From: Streptomyces rimosus subsp. rimosus
Lineage (GTDB): Bacteria > Actinomycetota > Actinomycetes > Streptomycetales > Streptomycetaceae
Assembly: GCF_000720725.1 (NCBI RefSeq)
Contig: NZ_JOCQ01000024.1
Coordinates: 1 to 64,000, forward strand
Length of the DNA: 64,000 nt
Direction: 5' to 3'
Of the stretch, positions 25,702 to 34,078 are shown one piece after another (the stretch's first letter is position 1; each line of letters begins with the position of its first letter). The notes under the pieces are model-generated. The model saw nothing but the letters and a program-made list of their open reading frames with translations, made no database searches and was not told the origin of the DNA. The translations under genes and the position numbers were made by a program.

Positions 25702-26559
25702 ACAGGACGCCGCGTCCCACAGCGCCTGCCGGGCGCGCAACGACTCGATCACGGCCTCCGCGGCCTGCGCCCACTTCTCCCGGTCGTCGCCGCAGATCTC
25801 GACGAGCATCCGCAGGGCCATCGGCATCCGTGTGTCCCCGTCGGCCCCGACGTGCCGGGCCAGGTAGTCCTTGTACGTCGCCAGCCGTTCCTGGACGCCC
25901 TCGATGGCGGCGACCTGCCGGACCGTGCCGGACATCAGGTCCGCGCGGCCGAACGTGTACACGGCGGCGCGGCAGTGCAGCGGCGCGTGTGCGACGACGT
26001 CCCAGGTGGCGGCGGTGAAGTCGGCGGCGCCCGGGGGCACGTCGGCGTACTTCAGCGCCTTGCCGACCGTGTTGCCGTCGAGCAGCAGCGCCACGAACGA
26101 CTCGACGGGGACCGTGTCGGCCCCGGTCCGGCGCATGCTGTCCACGTACAGCTCGAAACGGCTCCGGTAGCCGTCCCCGACCGCGTCGCTCTCCTCGGCC
26201 AGCACGATCTCGTTGACCAGCCGGCGGCCGACGGCCGGCCCTTGCGGCACCCACGGCACCTCGGTGCAGGTGAGTTCGCGCTGCAGGCTCTTGAGCAGCG
26301 CCATGAAGCCCCACGCCGCGAAGACGTGGTGTTCCTGGAAGGCCGCGACCCGGCCGAGGCTGGTCAGTTCGCCGTGTACGCGGTGTTTCGCGACGTGGGC
26401 GTGGGCCGGGCCCACCCGGCGTCGCAGGGCGCGCAGCCCGGGGTGGCCGGGGGTGTCGGGCTGCGGCCGGTCGTCGTTCCGGTGCTGGTGTCGGTGGTCG
26501 GAAAGGTGCTCGGGGCGGTCCTCGGGGCAGTGACCGAGGCGGTGGCGGTGGCTGGTCAT
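25684..26559 (-). CDS. DUF3050 (heme-oxygenase-like fold) protein
   Basis: 291 aa from ATG 26559, which has GGAG 6 nt upstream (an ATG 4 codons earlier lacks one). DUF3050 features: EHHVFAAWGFMALLKSLQRELTC (about 75-97), NEIVLAEESD and conserved His/Glu residues in a helical fold related to heme oxygenase, whose members include non-heme diiron enzymes. The first 40 residues are unusually His/Arg/Asp-rich. It follows the methyltransferase gene by 33 bp on the same strand, with the small basic peptide gene before that. Substrate unknown. Confidence 0.82.
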   Translation of the reverse strand: MTSHRHRLGHCPEDRPEHLSDHRHQHRNDDRPQPDTPGHPGLRALRRRVGPAHAHVAKHRVHGELTSLGRVAAFQEHHVFAAWGFMALLKSLQRELTCTEVPWVPQGPAVGRRLVNEIVLAEESDAVGDGYRSRFELYVDSMRRTGADTVPVESFVALLLDGNTVGKALKYADVPPGAADFTAATWDVVAHAPLHCRAAVYTFGRADLMSGTVRQVAAIEGVQERLATYKDYLARHVGADGDTRMPMALRMLVEICGDDREKWAQAAEAVIESLRARQALWDAASCSLAWR

Positions 26560-26592
26560 CGTCGGCTCCATCGGTGATCGGACCGTCGGCGG

Positions 26593-27456
26593 TCAGGCGG
26601 GCGCGCCCGGCGCGGTGGCGCGCAGCGTGAACAGCAGCGGGCACTCCCCCTCGATCCGGGCGGGCAGCCAGTACCTGCCGTCCGCCCGCCGCTCCAGATA
26701 CGGCAGCATCGGGAACCACGCGGAGGGGTACTCGTGCAGGAACTCCGGCCGCAGCCCCGCCCGGATCACGCCGGTCACGATCTCGCCGAGGGAGTGCGCC
26801 CAGGTGTATCCGGCGACCGCGGCCCCGGACCCGGGCTCGGCGTAGGAGCCGTCCAGGTCGTGGGTGACGGGTTCGGCGCGGTGGAAGTACGGATAGCGCA
26901 GCCGGGGCCCGTCCGCGTCCTCGTCGAAGTCGAGTACGTGCACCATCGGGTGGTACTCGGCGACGTAGAGCACCCCGCCCGGCGCCAGGTAGCGGGCCGC
27001 GGAGCGCGCCCACCGGTCGATGTCCGGCAGCCAGACGAGCGAGCCGAACGAGACGTAGACGATGTCGAAGGCGTGGTCGAAGCGGGGCGGCAGGTCGTAG
27101 AGCTGCGCGCAGACGAACTCGGCGGGGAGGTCCGCCTGCGCGGCGATGGCGTTGGCCTGCCCGACGGCGGACGGCGAGAAGTCGACGCCGGTCACCTGCG
27201 CGCCGCGGCGCGCCCAGCTCAGCGTGTCGAGTCCGAAGTGGCACTGGAGGTGGAGCAGTGAACGGCCCGCCACCGGCCCCAGCTCCTCGGGCTCGAAGGA
27301 CTGGAGGCTCTCTCCTCCGGCGAGGAAACCCCGCACGTCATAGTGGTCGCTGCGCACGTGGACCTCGGTCCAGGTGTCCCACAGGGCGCGGTTGGACTCG
27401 GTCCAGCGGGCGTGGTCGGCGGCGTCCGCCGCGTACGGCTCCCGGATGGTACGCAT
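26593..27456 (-). CDS. Class I SAM-dependent methyltransferase
   Basis: 287 aa. Motif I is LLHLQCHFGLDTLSWA (about 67-82), followed by GVDFSPSAVGQAN (motif II) and a GGVLYVAEYHPM post-motif. This is the Ubie/small-molecule group rather than a nucleic-acid enzyme. Only 19 bp separates it from the small basic gene upstream and 33 bp from DUF3050 downstream, so the three are probably cotranscribed. Confidence 0.88.
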   Translation of the reverse strand: MRTIREPYAADAADHARWTESNRALWDTWTEVHVRSDHYDVRGFLAGGESLQSFEPEELGPVAGRSLLHLQCHFGLDTLSWARRGAQVTGVDFSPSAVGQANAIAAQADLPAEFVCAQLYDLPPRFDHAFDIVYVSFGSLVWLPDIDRWARSAARYLAPGGVLYVAEYHPMVHVLDFDEDADGPRLRYPYFHRAEPVTHDLDGSYAEPGSGAAVAGYTWAHSLGEIVTGVIRAGLRPEFLHEYPSAWFPMLPYLERRADGRYWLPARIEGECPLLFTLRATAPGAPA

Positions 27457-27475
27457 CGGTCGGCACCCCTCCGGC

Positions 27476-27670
27476 TCAGGCGGCCGTGCGCACGGCGCCG
27501 GGGGCGGCCGTGGCCGGGAAGCGGGTGGCGGACGGGATCCCCGCGCGGGCGGCGGGCGGGATACGGTCGCGCGGCGACGTGGTGTGGTCCCGATGCGCAG
27601 GGCGGGCGCGCCAGGTTGCGTACGCGGCGCGCGCCCGGGCCGGCCGCCGCTTCGCCGTTGGCTGTGTCAT
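27476..27670 (-). CDS. Small basic protein, 64 aa, unknown
   Basis: ATG 27670 has AGAAGGAG 2-5 nt upstream in the minus direction, and nearly all third codon positions are G or C, which favours a real gene. The product is rich in Arg, Ala, Pro and Thr, has no membrane segment and no family I recognise. It leads the putative operon with a methyltransferase and a DUF3050 protein, so a peptide substrate is one possibility; a spurious frame is another. Confidence 0.5.
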   Translation of the reverse strand: MTQPTAKRRPARARAAYATWRARPAHRDHTTSPRDRIPPAARAGIPSATRFPATAAPGAVRTAA

Positions 27671-28008
27671 GGCTCCTTCTCCCCCCGTGGGCTTTCGATG
27701 CCTGGGATACGGAGCCGGAGGCGGACGCGTTCACCCCTGTTTGCGGCCGCCTGTTCGCGCCGGTCGCCGCCCCGTACAGGCCCCTACTGGGTCCGTTGGG
27801 GAAGATTTGGTGCAGATCCGGTCCCGGCGTCGTGATCGTTCGGCGCGTGCCGCCCCCGCCGATGTCCGGGCTTCTCCGGAGTAGCCCGTTTTCGGCGCAT
27901 GACCAGCGACTATGCCATCCGTCCGCCGGGCAGGACGCCCCTCCCGCGGGCCGTCCCTGTTGGGGTACGGTCTCGGCCCTGTGTGAAGCACCACGAGGAG
28001 CTGGGCCA
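27671..28008. other. Gene-free divergent region between small peptide and acyl-CoA ligase genes
   Basis: 338 bp, somewhat richer in A/T around 27785-27850 (TTGGGGAAGATTTGG). It must hold both promoters. No strong palindrome or terminator was found. Confidence 0.5.
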
Positions 28009-29835
28009 TTGCGCGAGTTCACCGTCCCACCTCTGGCCACGGCGCCCCGCGTCGGCGGGTTGGCGGACGCCGTCTTCGACCATGCCGACTCCGATCCCGG
28101 CCGCGTCGCGCTGGCCCGCAAGGACGCCACCGGCCGGTGGCGGGACGTGACCTCCGCCGCATTCCGCGACGAGGTGCTGGCCCTGGCCAAGGGGCTGCTC
28201 GCGCAGGGCGTCCGCTTCGGCGACCGGGTGGGGATCATGTCCCGTACCCGCTACGAGTGGACGCTGTTCGACTTCGCCCTGTGGTCCGTGGGCGCCCAGC
28301 CCGTACCCCTGTACCCGACCTCGTCCGCCGAGCAGGTCTACTGGATGCTGCACGACGCGGGCGTCACGGCCTGCATGGTCGAGCACGAGGACCACGCGAT
28401 GACCGTCGGCTCGGTCATCGACCGGCTGCCGCAGCTGCGCCGGCTGTGGCAGCTGGACGCCGACCCGGTGGCCGAGCTGACGGCGGCGGGCGCGCACCTG
28501 GAGGACGACGTGGTGCACCGCCACCGCATGGCCGTCACCCCGGACGCGACCGCCACGGTCATCTACACCTCGGGCACCACCGGCCGCCCCAAGGGCTGCG
28601 TGATCAGCCACGCCAACTTCATGGCCGAGGCCGACAACGTCGTCCAGCGCTACGAGACGGTCTTCCACTCCAAGCCCGGTGACGAGGCGTCCACCCTGCT
28701 GTTCCTGCCGCTCGCCCATGTCTTCGGGCGGATGGTGCAGGTCGCGGCGGTACGTGGCCGGGTCAAGCTCGGCCACCAGCCCGAGCTGGCCGCCGCCGCC
28801 CTGCTTCCCGACCTGCAGTCGTTCCGGCCCAGCTTCATCCTCGCCGTGCCGTACATCTTCGAGAAGGTCTTCGCGGCGGCCCGGCGCAAGGCGGAGGCGG
28901 AGAGCAGGCTCGGCCCGTTCGAGAAGGCCGTCGAGGTGGCGGTCCGCTACGCGGAGGCGCTGGAGCACAAGGCGTTCGGCACCGCGTCCGGCCCCAGCGC
29001 CCCGCTGCGCATGCAGCACCAGCTGTTCGACAAGCTGGTCTACAGCAAGGTACGGGAGGCGATGGGCGGCCGGGTGCGGCACGCCATGTCGGGCGGCTCC
29101 GCGATGGAACGCCGGCTCGGGCTGTTCTTCGCGGGCGCCGGGGTGACGATCTACGAGGGGTACGGCCTGACGGAGTCCACCGCCGCCGCCACCGCCAACC
29201 CGCCCGAGCGCACCCGCTTCGGCACGGTCGGCTCCCCCGTGCCCGGCACCACCGTGCACATCGCCGAGGACGGCGAGATCTGGCTGCACGGCGGCCAGAT
29301 CTTCCAGGGCTATCTGAACAACCCCCGGGCCACCGACGCCGTGCTGCACGACGGCTGGCTGGCCACCGGCGACCTCGGCGCGCTCGACGAGGACGGCTAT
29401 CTGACGATCACCGGCCGGAAGAAGGAGATCCTCGTCACCTCCGGAGGCAAGACGCTCTCCCCGATCGTCCTGGAGGAGCGGGTACGGGCCCACCCCCTGG
29501 TCGCCCAGTGCATCGTCGTCGGCAACGACCGCCCGTACGTGGCCGCGCTGGTGACGCTGGACCCCGAGGCGGTCGCGCACTGGCTCGCCATGCGCGGCAA
29601 GCCCGAGCTGCCGCCGACGGACCTGGTGCACGACCCGGACCTGGAGACCGAGATCCGCCGGGCCGTCGTCGCCGCCAACACGCTGGTCTCGCAGGCCGAG
29701 TCGATCCGTACGTTCCGGATACTGGCGCACCAGTTCAGCGAGGAGCACGGCCTGCTGACGCCCTCGCTCAAGCTGAAGCGCAAGGCCATCGAGGCGGCGT
29801 ACGCGACGGAGGTGGACGCGCTGTACCGGACGTGA
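28009..29835 (+). CDS. Long-chain fatty acid-CoA ligase (AMP-dependent synthetase)
   Basis: 608 aa from TTG 28009, 8 nt after GAGGAG. Adenylate-forming enzyme: phosphate loop YTSGTTGRPKG (186-196), YEGYGLTEST near residue 385, TGDLGALDEDGYLTITGRKKE (motif around 450-470) and the C-terminal catalytic lysine region LTPSLKLKRK (about 584-593). It activates fatty acids through an acyl-adenylate to the CoA thioester. It stands alone, so general lipid metabolism is the safest role. Confidence 0.92.
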   Translation: MREFTVPPLATAPRVGGLADAVFDHADSDPGRVALARKDATGRWRDVTSAAFRDEVLALAKGLLAQGVRFGDRVGIMSRTRYEWTLFDFALWSVGAQPVPLYPTSSAEQVYWMLHDAGVTACMVEHEDHAMTVGSVIDRLPQLRRLWQLDADPVAELTAAGAHLEDDVVHRHRMAVTPDATATVIYTSGTTGRPKGCVISHANFMAEADNVVQRYETVFHSKPGDEASTLLFLPLAHVFGRMVQVAAVRGRVKLGHQPELAAAALLPDLQSFRPSFILAVPYIFEKVFAAARRKAEAESRLGPFEKAVEVAVRYAEALEHKAFGTASGPSAPLRMQHQLFDKLVYSKVREAMGGRVRHAMSGGSAMERRLGLFFAGAGVTIYEGYGLTESTAAATANPPERTRFGTVGSPVPGTTVHIAEDGEIWLHGGQIFQGYLNNPRATDAVLHDGWLATGDLGALDEDGYLTITGRKKEILVTSGGKTLSPIVLEERVRAHPLVAQCIVVGNDRPYVAALVTLDPEAVAHWLAMRGKPELPPTDLVHDPDLETEIRRAVVAANTLVSQAESIRTFRILAHQFSEEHGLLTPSLKLKRKAIEAAYATEVDALYRT

Positions 29836-29943
29836 GAGGGGCGGCCGCGGGCCCGCCGACGCGGCCCCTCCCCCATGCGGCGGAGGCGGTTCATCCCCGT
29901 GCCGGACGTGCCGCTCCGGCGGCCGCCGGGAGGCTTGCACCTC

Positions 29944-30951
29944 ATGAACACCGAAAAGCGCACGGACCGCCAGGTCCTCCTCGGGCGGATCGCCGTCGCG
30001 GCCTGCGCCCCGTACCTCCTGCTCAAGCTGCTGTGGGTGCTGGGGTCCGACATCGGCGTGGTGGACCTGACGGGGATCAGCCGGGGCACCTGGATCACGG
30101 CCAACGTCGTCACCCTGCTCATGGACGCCATCGCCGCCGCGGTGGCGCACACGCTCGCCCGCCCGTCGGGCACCCGGGCCCCCGCATGGCTGCTCGCGCT
30201 GCCCCTGTGGACGGCGTCCGGGCTGCTCCTCCCCCTGATCCTGAGCGTGCCGACGGGGTCCGTCATCGCCGCCGTGACCGGCACGGCGAACCCGATGGCG
30301 TCCAACGACATCCTCCAGCCCTGGGTCTTCGTGCTCGTCTACGGAGCGTTCATCGTCGAGTGCGTCACCCTGCTCGGCGCCTTCACGGTGTACGCGCACC
30401 GGCGGTGGGGCGCGCTGCTGCGCCGGCCGCTGGGGTCCGTCCCCGCTCCCGCGCCCGCGGTGTGCGCGGCGCGACGGCTGCTCGGTGTGCCCGCGGCGCT
30501 GCTCATCGCCGTGCTCGGCGTCGTCCACCTGTTGTGGGGCCTCGGCATGCCGGCCGGCGCCGGAGCGGCGGCCCTGCCCGCGAGGAGCGCCATCACGGCC
30601 ACGTCCGACGTCATACAGGGCCTGCTGTCGCTGGCCGGCGCGGCCGGGCTGGCCGCCCTGCTCTTCCCCCACCGCGGCCCCGCCCGCCGGCTGCGCACCC
30701 GGGTCCCGCTCGCACTGGCCTGGCTGAGTTCCGCGTCGGTGTTCGCGGGGGGCGGCACGCTGTGGCTCTCCTGGACGGCGGGCGAAGCGCTGGGCGGCAG
30801 CGGCAGCCCGCCCAGCGGCCTGCCCGGCCTGGTGGGCGCGCTGGAACTGCTCGCGGGACTGGTGGTGCTCTGCCTGGGCGCCCTGACCCTGGCGGCGGAA
30901 ACATCCACCGAATCCGCTTCCGGGTGCGCGGGAATGCTCCGTACCGGATGA
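29944..30951 (+). CDS. Polytopic membrane protein of unknown function
   Basis: 335 aa from ATG 29944, 10 nt after GGGAGG; an in-frame ATG at 29875 would add 23 residues with a weaker site. About eight hydrophobic helices in two halves (10-150 and 175-330), a short N-terminal cytoplasmic lead and Arg-rich loops. No transporter signature recognised. Proteins of this look are common as orphan genes in Streptomyces. Confidence 0.8.
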   Translation: MNTEKRTDRQVLLGRIAVAACAPYLLLKLLWVLGSDIGVVDLTGISRGTWITANVVTLLMDAIAAAVAHTLARPSGTRAPAWLLALPLWTASGLLLPLILSVPTGSVIAAVTGTANPMASNDILQPWVFVLVYGAFIVECVTLLGAFTVYAHRRWGALLRRPLGSVPAPAPAVCAARRLLGVPAALLIAVLGVVHLLWGLGMPAGAGAAALPARSAITATSDVIQGLLSLAGAAGLAALLFPHRGPARRLRTRVPLALAWLSSASVFAGGGTLWLSWTAGEALGGSGSPPSGLPGLVGALELLAGLVVLCLGALTLAAETSTESASGCAGMLRTG

Positions 30952-30999
30952 TCGTTGACGTTGGAGAACATGTACGTCGACCTAAGGATCGAATCTCTC

Positions 31000-31830
31000 G
31001 TGAGCAAGGTCCCCCACATCACCCTCAACAACGGCGTCGCCATGCCGCAGCTCGGCTACGGCGTCTGGCAGGTGCCGGACGACGAGGCCGCCACGGCCGT
31101 CGGCACCGCCCTGGAAGCCGGGTACCGCAGCATCGACACCGCCGCGATCTACGGCAACGAGGAGGGCACGGGGAAGGCGCTCGCCGCCTCCGGCATCGCT
31201 CGTGAAGAGCTGTTCGTGACGACGAAGCTGTGGAACGACGCCCAGGGCTACGACTCCACGCTGCGCGCCTTCGACGAGTCCCTGGACAAGCTGGGGCTGG
31301 AGTACGTCGACCTGTACCTGATCCACTGGCCGATGCCCGCCAAGGGCACGTTCGTGGACACGTACCGGGCGTTCGAGAAGATCTACGCGGAGGGCCGCGC
31401 CAAGGCGATCGGCGTCTCCAACTTCCAGCCCGACCACCTGGAGCGCCTGCTGGGCGAGACCTCGGTCGTCCCCGCGGTCGACCAGATCGAGCTGCACCCG
31501 CAGCTCCAGCAGGCCGAGGCCCGCGCCTTCCACGCCCGGCACGGCATCGCGACCGAGGCCTGGTCGCCGCTGGGCCAGGGCAAGGACCTCCTGAAGGACG
31601 GGACCGTCACCCGGCTCGCCTCGAAGCACGAGCGCACCCCCGCGCAGATCGTGCTCCGCTGGCACCTCCAGCTGGGCAACGTCGTCATCCCGAAGTCCGT
31701 GACCCCGTCCCGGATCAAGGAGAACATCGACGTCTTCGGCTTCGAGCTGGACGACGCCGACATGGCGGCGCTCGCGGCCCTCGACTCGGGCACGCGGCTG
31801 GGTCCGGACCCGGACGCGTTCAACGGCTGA
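31000..31830 (+). CDS. Aldo/keto reductase
   Basis: 276 aa from GTG 31000, with AAGGA about 11 nt upstream; homology begins at SKVPHITLNNG. The catalytic tetrad of the AKR family is complete: D46, Y51, K76 and H109 (in YLIHWP). The C-terminal NADPH loop IPKSVTPSRIKEN is present. Closest in form to 2,5-diketo-D-gluconate reductase-type enzymes, which reduce a range of aldehydes and ketones. A strong terminator follows. Confidence 0.92.
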   Translation: MSKVPHITLNNGVAMPQLGYGVWQVPDDEAATAVGTALEAGYRSIDTAAIYGNEEGTGKALAASGIAREELFVTTKLWNDAQGYDSTLRAFDESLDKLGLEYVDLYLIHWPMPAKGTFVDTYRAFEKIYAEGRAKAIGVSNFQPDHLERLLGETSVVPAVDQIELHPQLQQAEARAFHARHGIATEAWSPLGQGKDLLKDGTVTRLASKHERTPAQIVLRWHLQLGNVVIPKSVTPSRIKENIDVFGFELDDADMAALAALDSGTRLGPDPDAFNG

Positions 31831-31874
31831 GGCCGCTCCCGGCGTACGGCTCCGGCCGGACGCCTCTTTGCCCC

Positions 31875-31908
31875 GGCGCCGCCGGTCCGCTCCCGGACCG
31901 GCGGCGCC
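31875..31908 (+). terminator. Stem-loop terminator after aldo/keto reductase
   Basis: Perfect 15-bp arms GGCGCCGCCGGTCCG and CGGACCGGCGGCGCC with a 4-nt loop (CTCC), 44 bp after the stop codon, followed by GTCGCATTT. Confidence 0.88.
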
Positions 31909-32102
31909 GTCGCATTTCCCCACCTCTCCCCCGGCTCCTCCTCGCCGCTCCCCAGCTGAAGCGCGGTTTCCCGGTTTCCCACCTCGTCCAGGGGGTTGGG
32001 AAACCCCTTGGACGCGGCGCTGAACAGGACGAATGTCCTGAGTGCCGGGCCCGGGCAGTCAGCGGACCCGGCACCGGAAGACCCGCAACGGAGGAGAACC
32101 AC

Positions 32103-32426
32103 ATGTTCCGCATCCCTCGCCCCGCCGCCGCACTCGCGGCCACCGCGGCCGTGTTCGCACTCGCCGGCAGCACGGTGGCCACCGCCGCCGGCACCTCGGC
32201 CCCCGCCCATCGGGCCGCCTCGCCCGCGGTCCAGGACATCGTCTGCACCGTCAACGACAACGGCGTCAACTACCGCGGCGGCCCGGGCACCAACTACCCG
32301 GTCCTGGGCCAGGTGAACAGGGGCCAGAAGATGAACGCGAAGGGCCGCGAGGGCTCCTGGATCATGGGGGACCTCTGGGGCGGCCGTACCGGCGTGTGGA
32401 TCCACGCCGCCTACCTGAACTGCTGA
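32103..32426 (+). CDS. Secreted SH3-domain protein
   Basis: 107 aa from ATG 32103 with GGAGGAG upstream. Signal peptide at 1-30 (RPAAALAATAAVFALAGSTVATAAG). The mature part is one bacterial SH3 domain: VNYRGGPGTNYPVLGQVNRGQKM, W-I-M-G-D-L-W and GRTGVWIHAAYLNC. Cys residues near both ends of the domain (in IVCTVND and at the C-terminus) may form a disulfide. Such small proteins bind peptidoglycan or act extracellularly; the exact role is unknown. Confidence 0.88.
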   Translation: MFRIPRPAAALAATAAVFALAGSTVATAAGTSAPAHRAASPAVQDIVCTVNDNGVNYRGGPGTNYPVLGQVNRGQKMNAKGREGSWIMGDLWGGRTGVWIHAAYLNC

Positions 32427-32431
32427 GACCC

Positions 32432-32476
32432 GGTTCGCCGGCCCGGTCACACGCCCGCGCTCCGGGCCGGCGAACC
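32432..32476 (+). terminator. Stem-loop terminator after SH3 gene
   Basis: Perfect 15-bp arms GGTTCGCCGGCCCGG and CCGGGCCGGCGAACC with a 15-nt loop, starting 5 bp after the stop codon. Confidence 0.85.
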
Positions 32477-32707
32477 GATCACACGGCGGGGTGGTGGAGG
32501 GTCTTCCCGGCCCGGGAGGGCCACCACCCCGCCCGGCACCGGCCGACCGCCGCGGCCACGACCGCACACCGCACGCGAGCACGCCGACGGGGGCGCGCGG
32601 CGCAAGCACATGTGGTCGACCGGGGGACGGCGATCGGCCGGCACCGGCATCGGGCCCGCCCTCTCCCGGGGCGGGCCGGGCGCACTGTGACTGAAATCCC
32701 CATTGTC

Positions 32708-32733
32708 CATCGGGATGACCTACCATCCCGATG
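32708..32733. promoter_or_regulatory. Inverted repeat CATCGGGATG-N6-CATCCCGATG upstream of acyltransferase
   Basis: Perfect 10-bp arms with the spacer ACCTAC, in an AT-rich stretch (32708-32790) that stands out from its surroundings and ends 63 bp before the chosen GTG start. An operator is likely. Between the terminator at 32476 and this repeat nothing else was seen. Confidence 0.6.
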
Positions 32734-32796
32734 CATAAGATACGTAAGTTCTACTTTGTTTGGCACGGCTCGCTAACTGAAAAGAGAAGCAACGGA

Positions 32797-33945
32797 GTGG
32801 GAAGCACAAAGACGGCGGGGGACCTGGTCCGCCCCGGGCTCCTGGACGGCATCGCCGCATCCGCCGAGGGCACCACCCGGCCGAGTCGGCCGGCGCGAAT
32901 ATTCGCCCTGGACGGGCTGCGATTGCTGGCGGCGCTCGCGGTCATGGCGTACCACCTCGTGGACCGCCCCGGAGCGTGGGCGGCCGAGCCCAAGGCCATG
33001 TTCCCCACGGCCTTCCCCGTGGTGGCGTACGGCTGGCTCGGAGTGCAGCTCTTCTTCCTGATCAGTGGGTTCGTCATCTGTATGAGTTGCTGGGGGAAGT
33101 CGGTCGGCGCCTTCTTCACCTCGCGTGTGACGCGGCTGTTCCCGGCGTACTGGTTCGCGGTACTGGCCACGGCCACGGTGCTCTTCCTCTCCCCTCTCGG
33201 GGGCAGCCCGCCGAAATGGCACGACGTGCTCACCAACCTCACCATGCTGCAGGAGCCGGTGGGCGTGGAGCACGTGGACGGGGTCTACTGGACTCTCTTC
33301 GCGGAGCTGCGCTTCTACCTGCTGTTCGCGGCGCTGGCGTGGTGGGGGCTGACGTACCGGCGGGTTCTGACGTTCTGCTGGGTGTGGGTGGTGGCGGGGG
33401 CGCTCTTCGCCGCGTACGACGACGGCCCCGTGCGGCTGCTGGTGATGCCGGACTACAGCTGGTACTTCATCGCGGGCATCGCCTTTTACCTGATGTACCG
33501 CTTCGGCCCCAACCTGCTGCTCACGGGGCTGGTGCTGGTCTGTTTCTGCGCCTCTCTGCCGTTCGTCCGGTCCTCCTGGTCGCATGTTCCCGGGTATCTC
33601 GGCGGCCACCCGATTCCGTTCTGGCCGGTGGTGTTGATCCTCGCCCTGTGCTTCGGCGTGATGGCGCTGGCGGCCCTCGGCAAGCTCTCCTGGATCACCT
33701 GGCGCTGGCTGCCGTATGCGGGGGCCCTGACCTATCCGCTGTATCTGCTGCACCAGAACATCGGCCGGAAGATCATCGGCGGCCTGGAGCCGCACCTGTC
33801 CCCGTACGCGGTGCTGGCAGTGGTGACAGGCGTGCTGCTGACGGTGTCCTGGCTGGTGCACCGCTTCGTCGAGCGGCCGATGTCGAAGTGGCTCAAGCAG
33901 CATCTGCTGCGGGCCGCGGCCCAGGTGCGTGGCCAGGTGGGCTGA
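32797..33945 (+). CDS. Acyltransferase 3 family membrane protein
   Basis: 382 aa from GTG 32797, which follows AGAGAAG at about 8 nt; a longer frame starts at 32731 but that ATG lies inside the inverted repeat. Around ten transmembrane helices. Family marks: ALDGLRLLAALAVMAYHL (the catalytic-type R and H), GWLGVQLFFLISGFVI, SRVTRLFPAYW and YPLYLLHQNIG near the end. These enzymes O-acylate sugars or lipids at the membrane. The PIG-L deacetylase gene follows after 133 bp on the same strand, so the two may act on the same surface glycan. Confidence 0.88.
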   Translation: MGSTKTAGDLVRPGLLDGIAASAEGTTRPSRPARIFALDGLRLLAALAVMAYHLVDRPGAWAAEPKAMFPTAFPVVAYGWLGVQLFFLISGFVICMSCWGKSVGAFFTSRVTRLFPAYWFAVLATATVLFLSPLGGSPPKWHDVLTNLTMLQEPVGVEHVDGVYWTLFAELRFYLLFAALAWWGLTYRRVLTFCWVWVVAGALFAAYDDGPVRLLVMPDYSWYFIAGIAFYLMYRFGPNLLLTGLVLVCFCASLPFVRSSWSHVPGYLGGHPIPFWPVVLILALCFGVMALAALGKLSWITWRWLPYAGALTYPLYLLHQNIGRKIIGGLEPHLSPYAVLAVVTGVLLTVSWLVHRFVERPMSKWLKQHLLRAAAQVRGQVG

Positions 33946-34078
33946 GTCCGCCGGTGGTGAGGCCGGCCCGGCAGCCGCCCGGCGGGGCCGCGGACGCCCA
34001 CCCGCCACGGAGGCCGAGGACCGCCCGCTCCGTCTCTTCTGTTCTCTGTTCTTCCCTGTGAAAGGCCCGGCCTCTGTC

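Noticed and set aside
27910..30672. Minus-strand open frame of about 920 codons opposite the acyl-CoA ligase and membrane-protein genes
   Set aside because: Composition is Arg/Gly/Asp/His-biased without any recognisable domain, and the plus-strand genes are clear.
32731..32796. Upstream ATG 32731 as start of the acyltransferase
   Set aside because: It lies inside the inverted repeat at 32708-32733 and has no ribosome binding site; the added residues are not hydrophobic or conserved.
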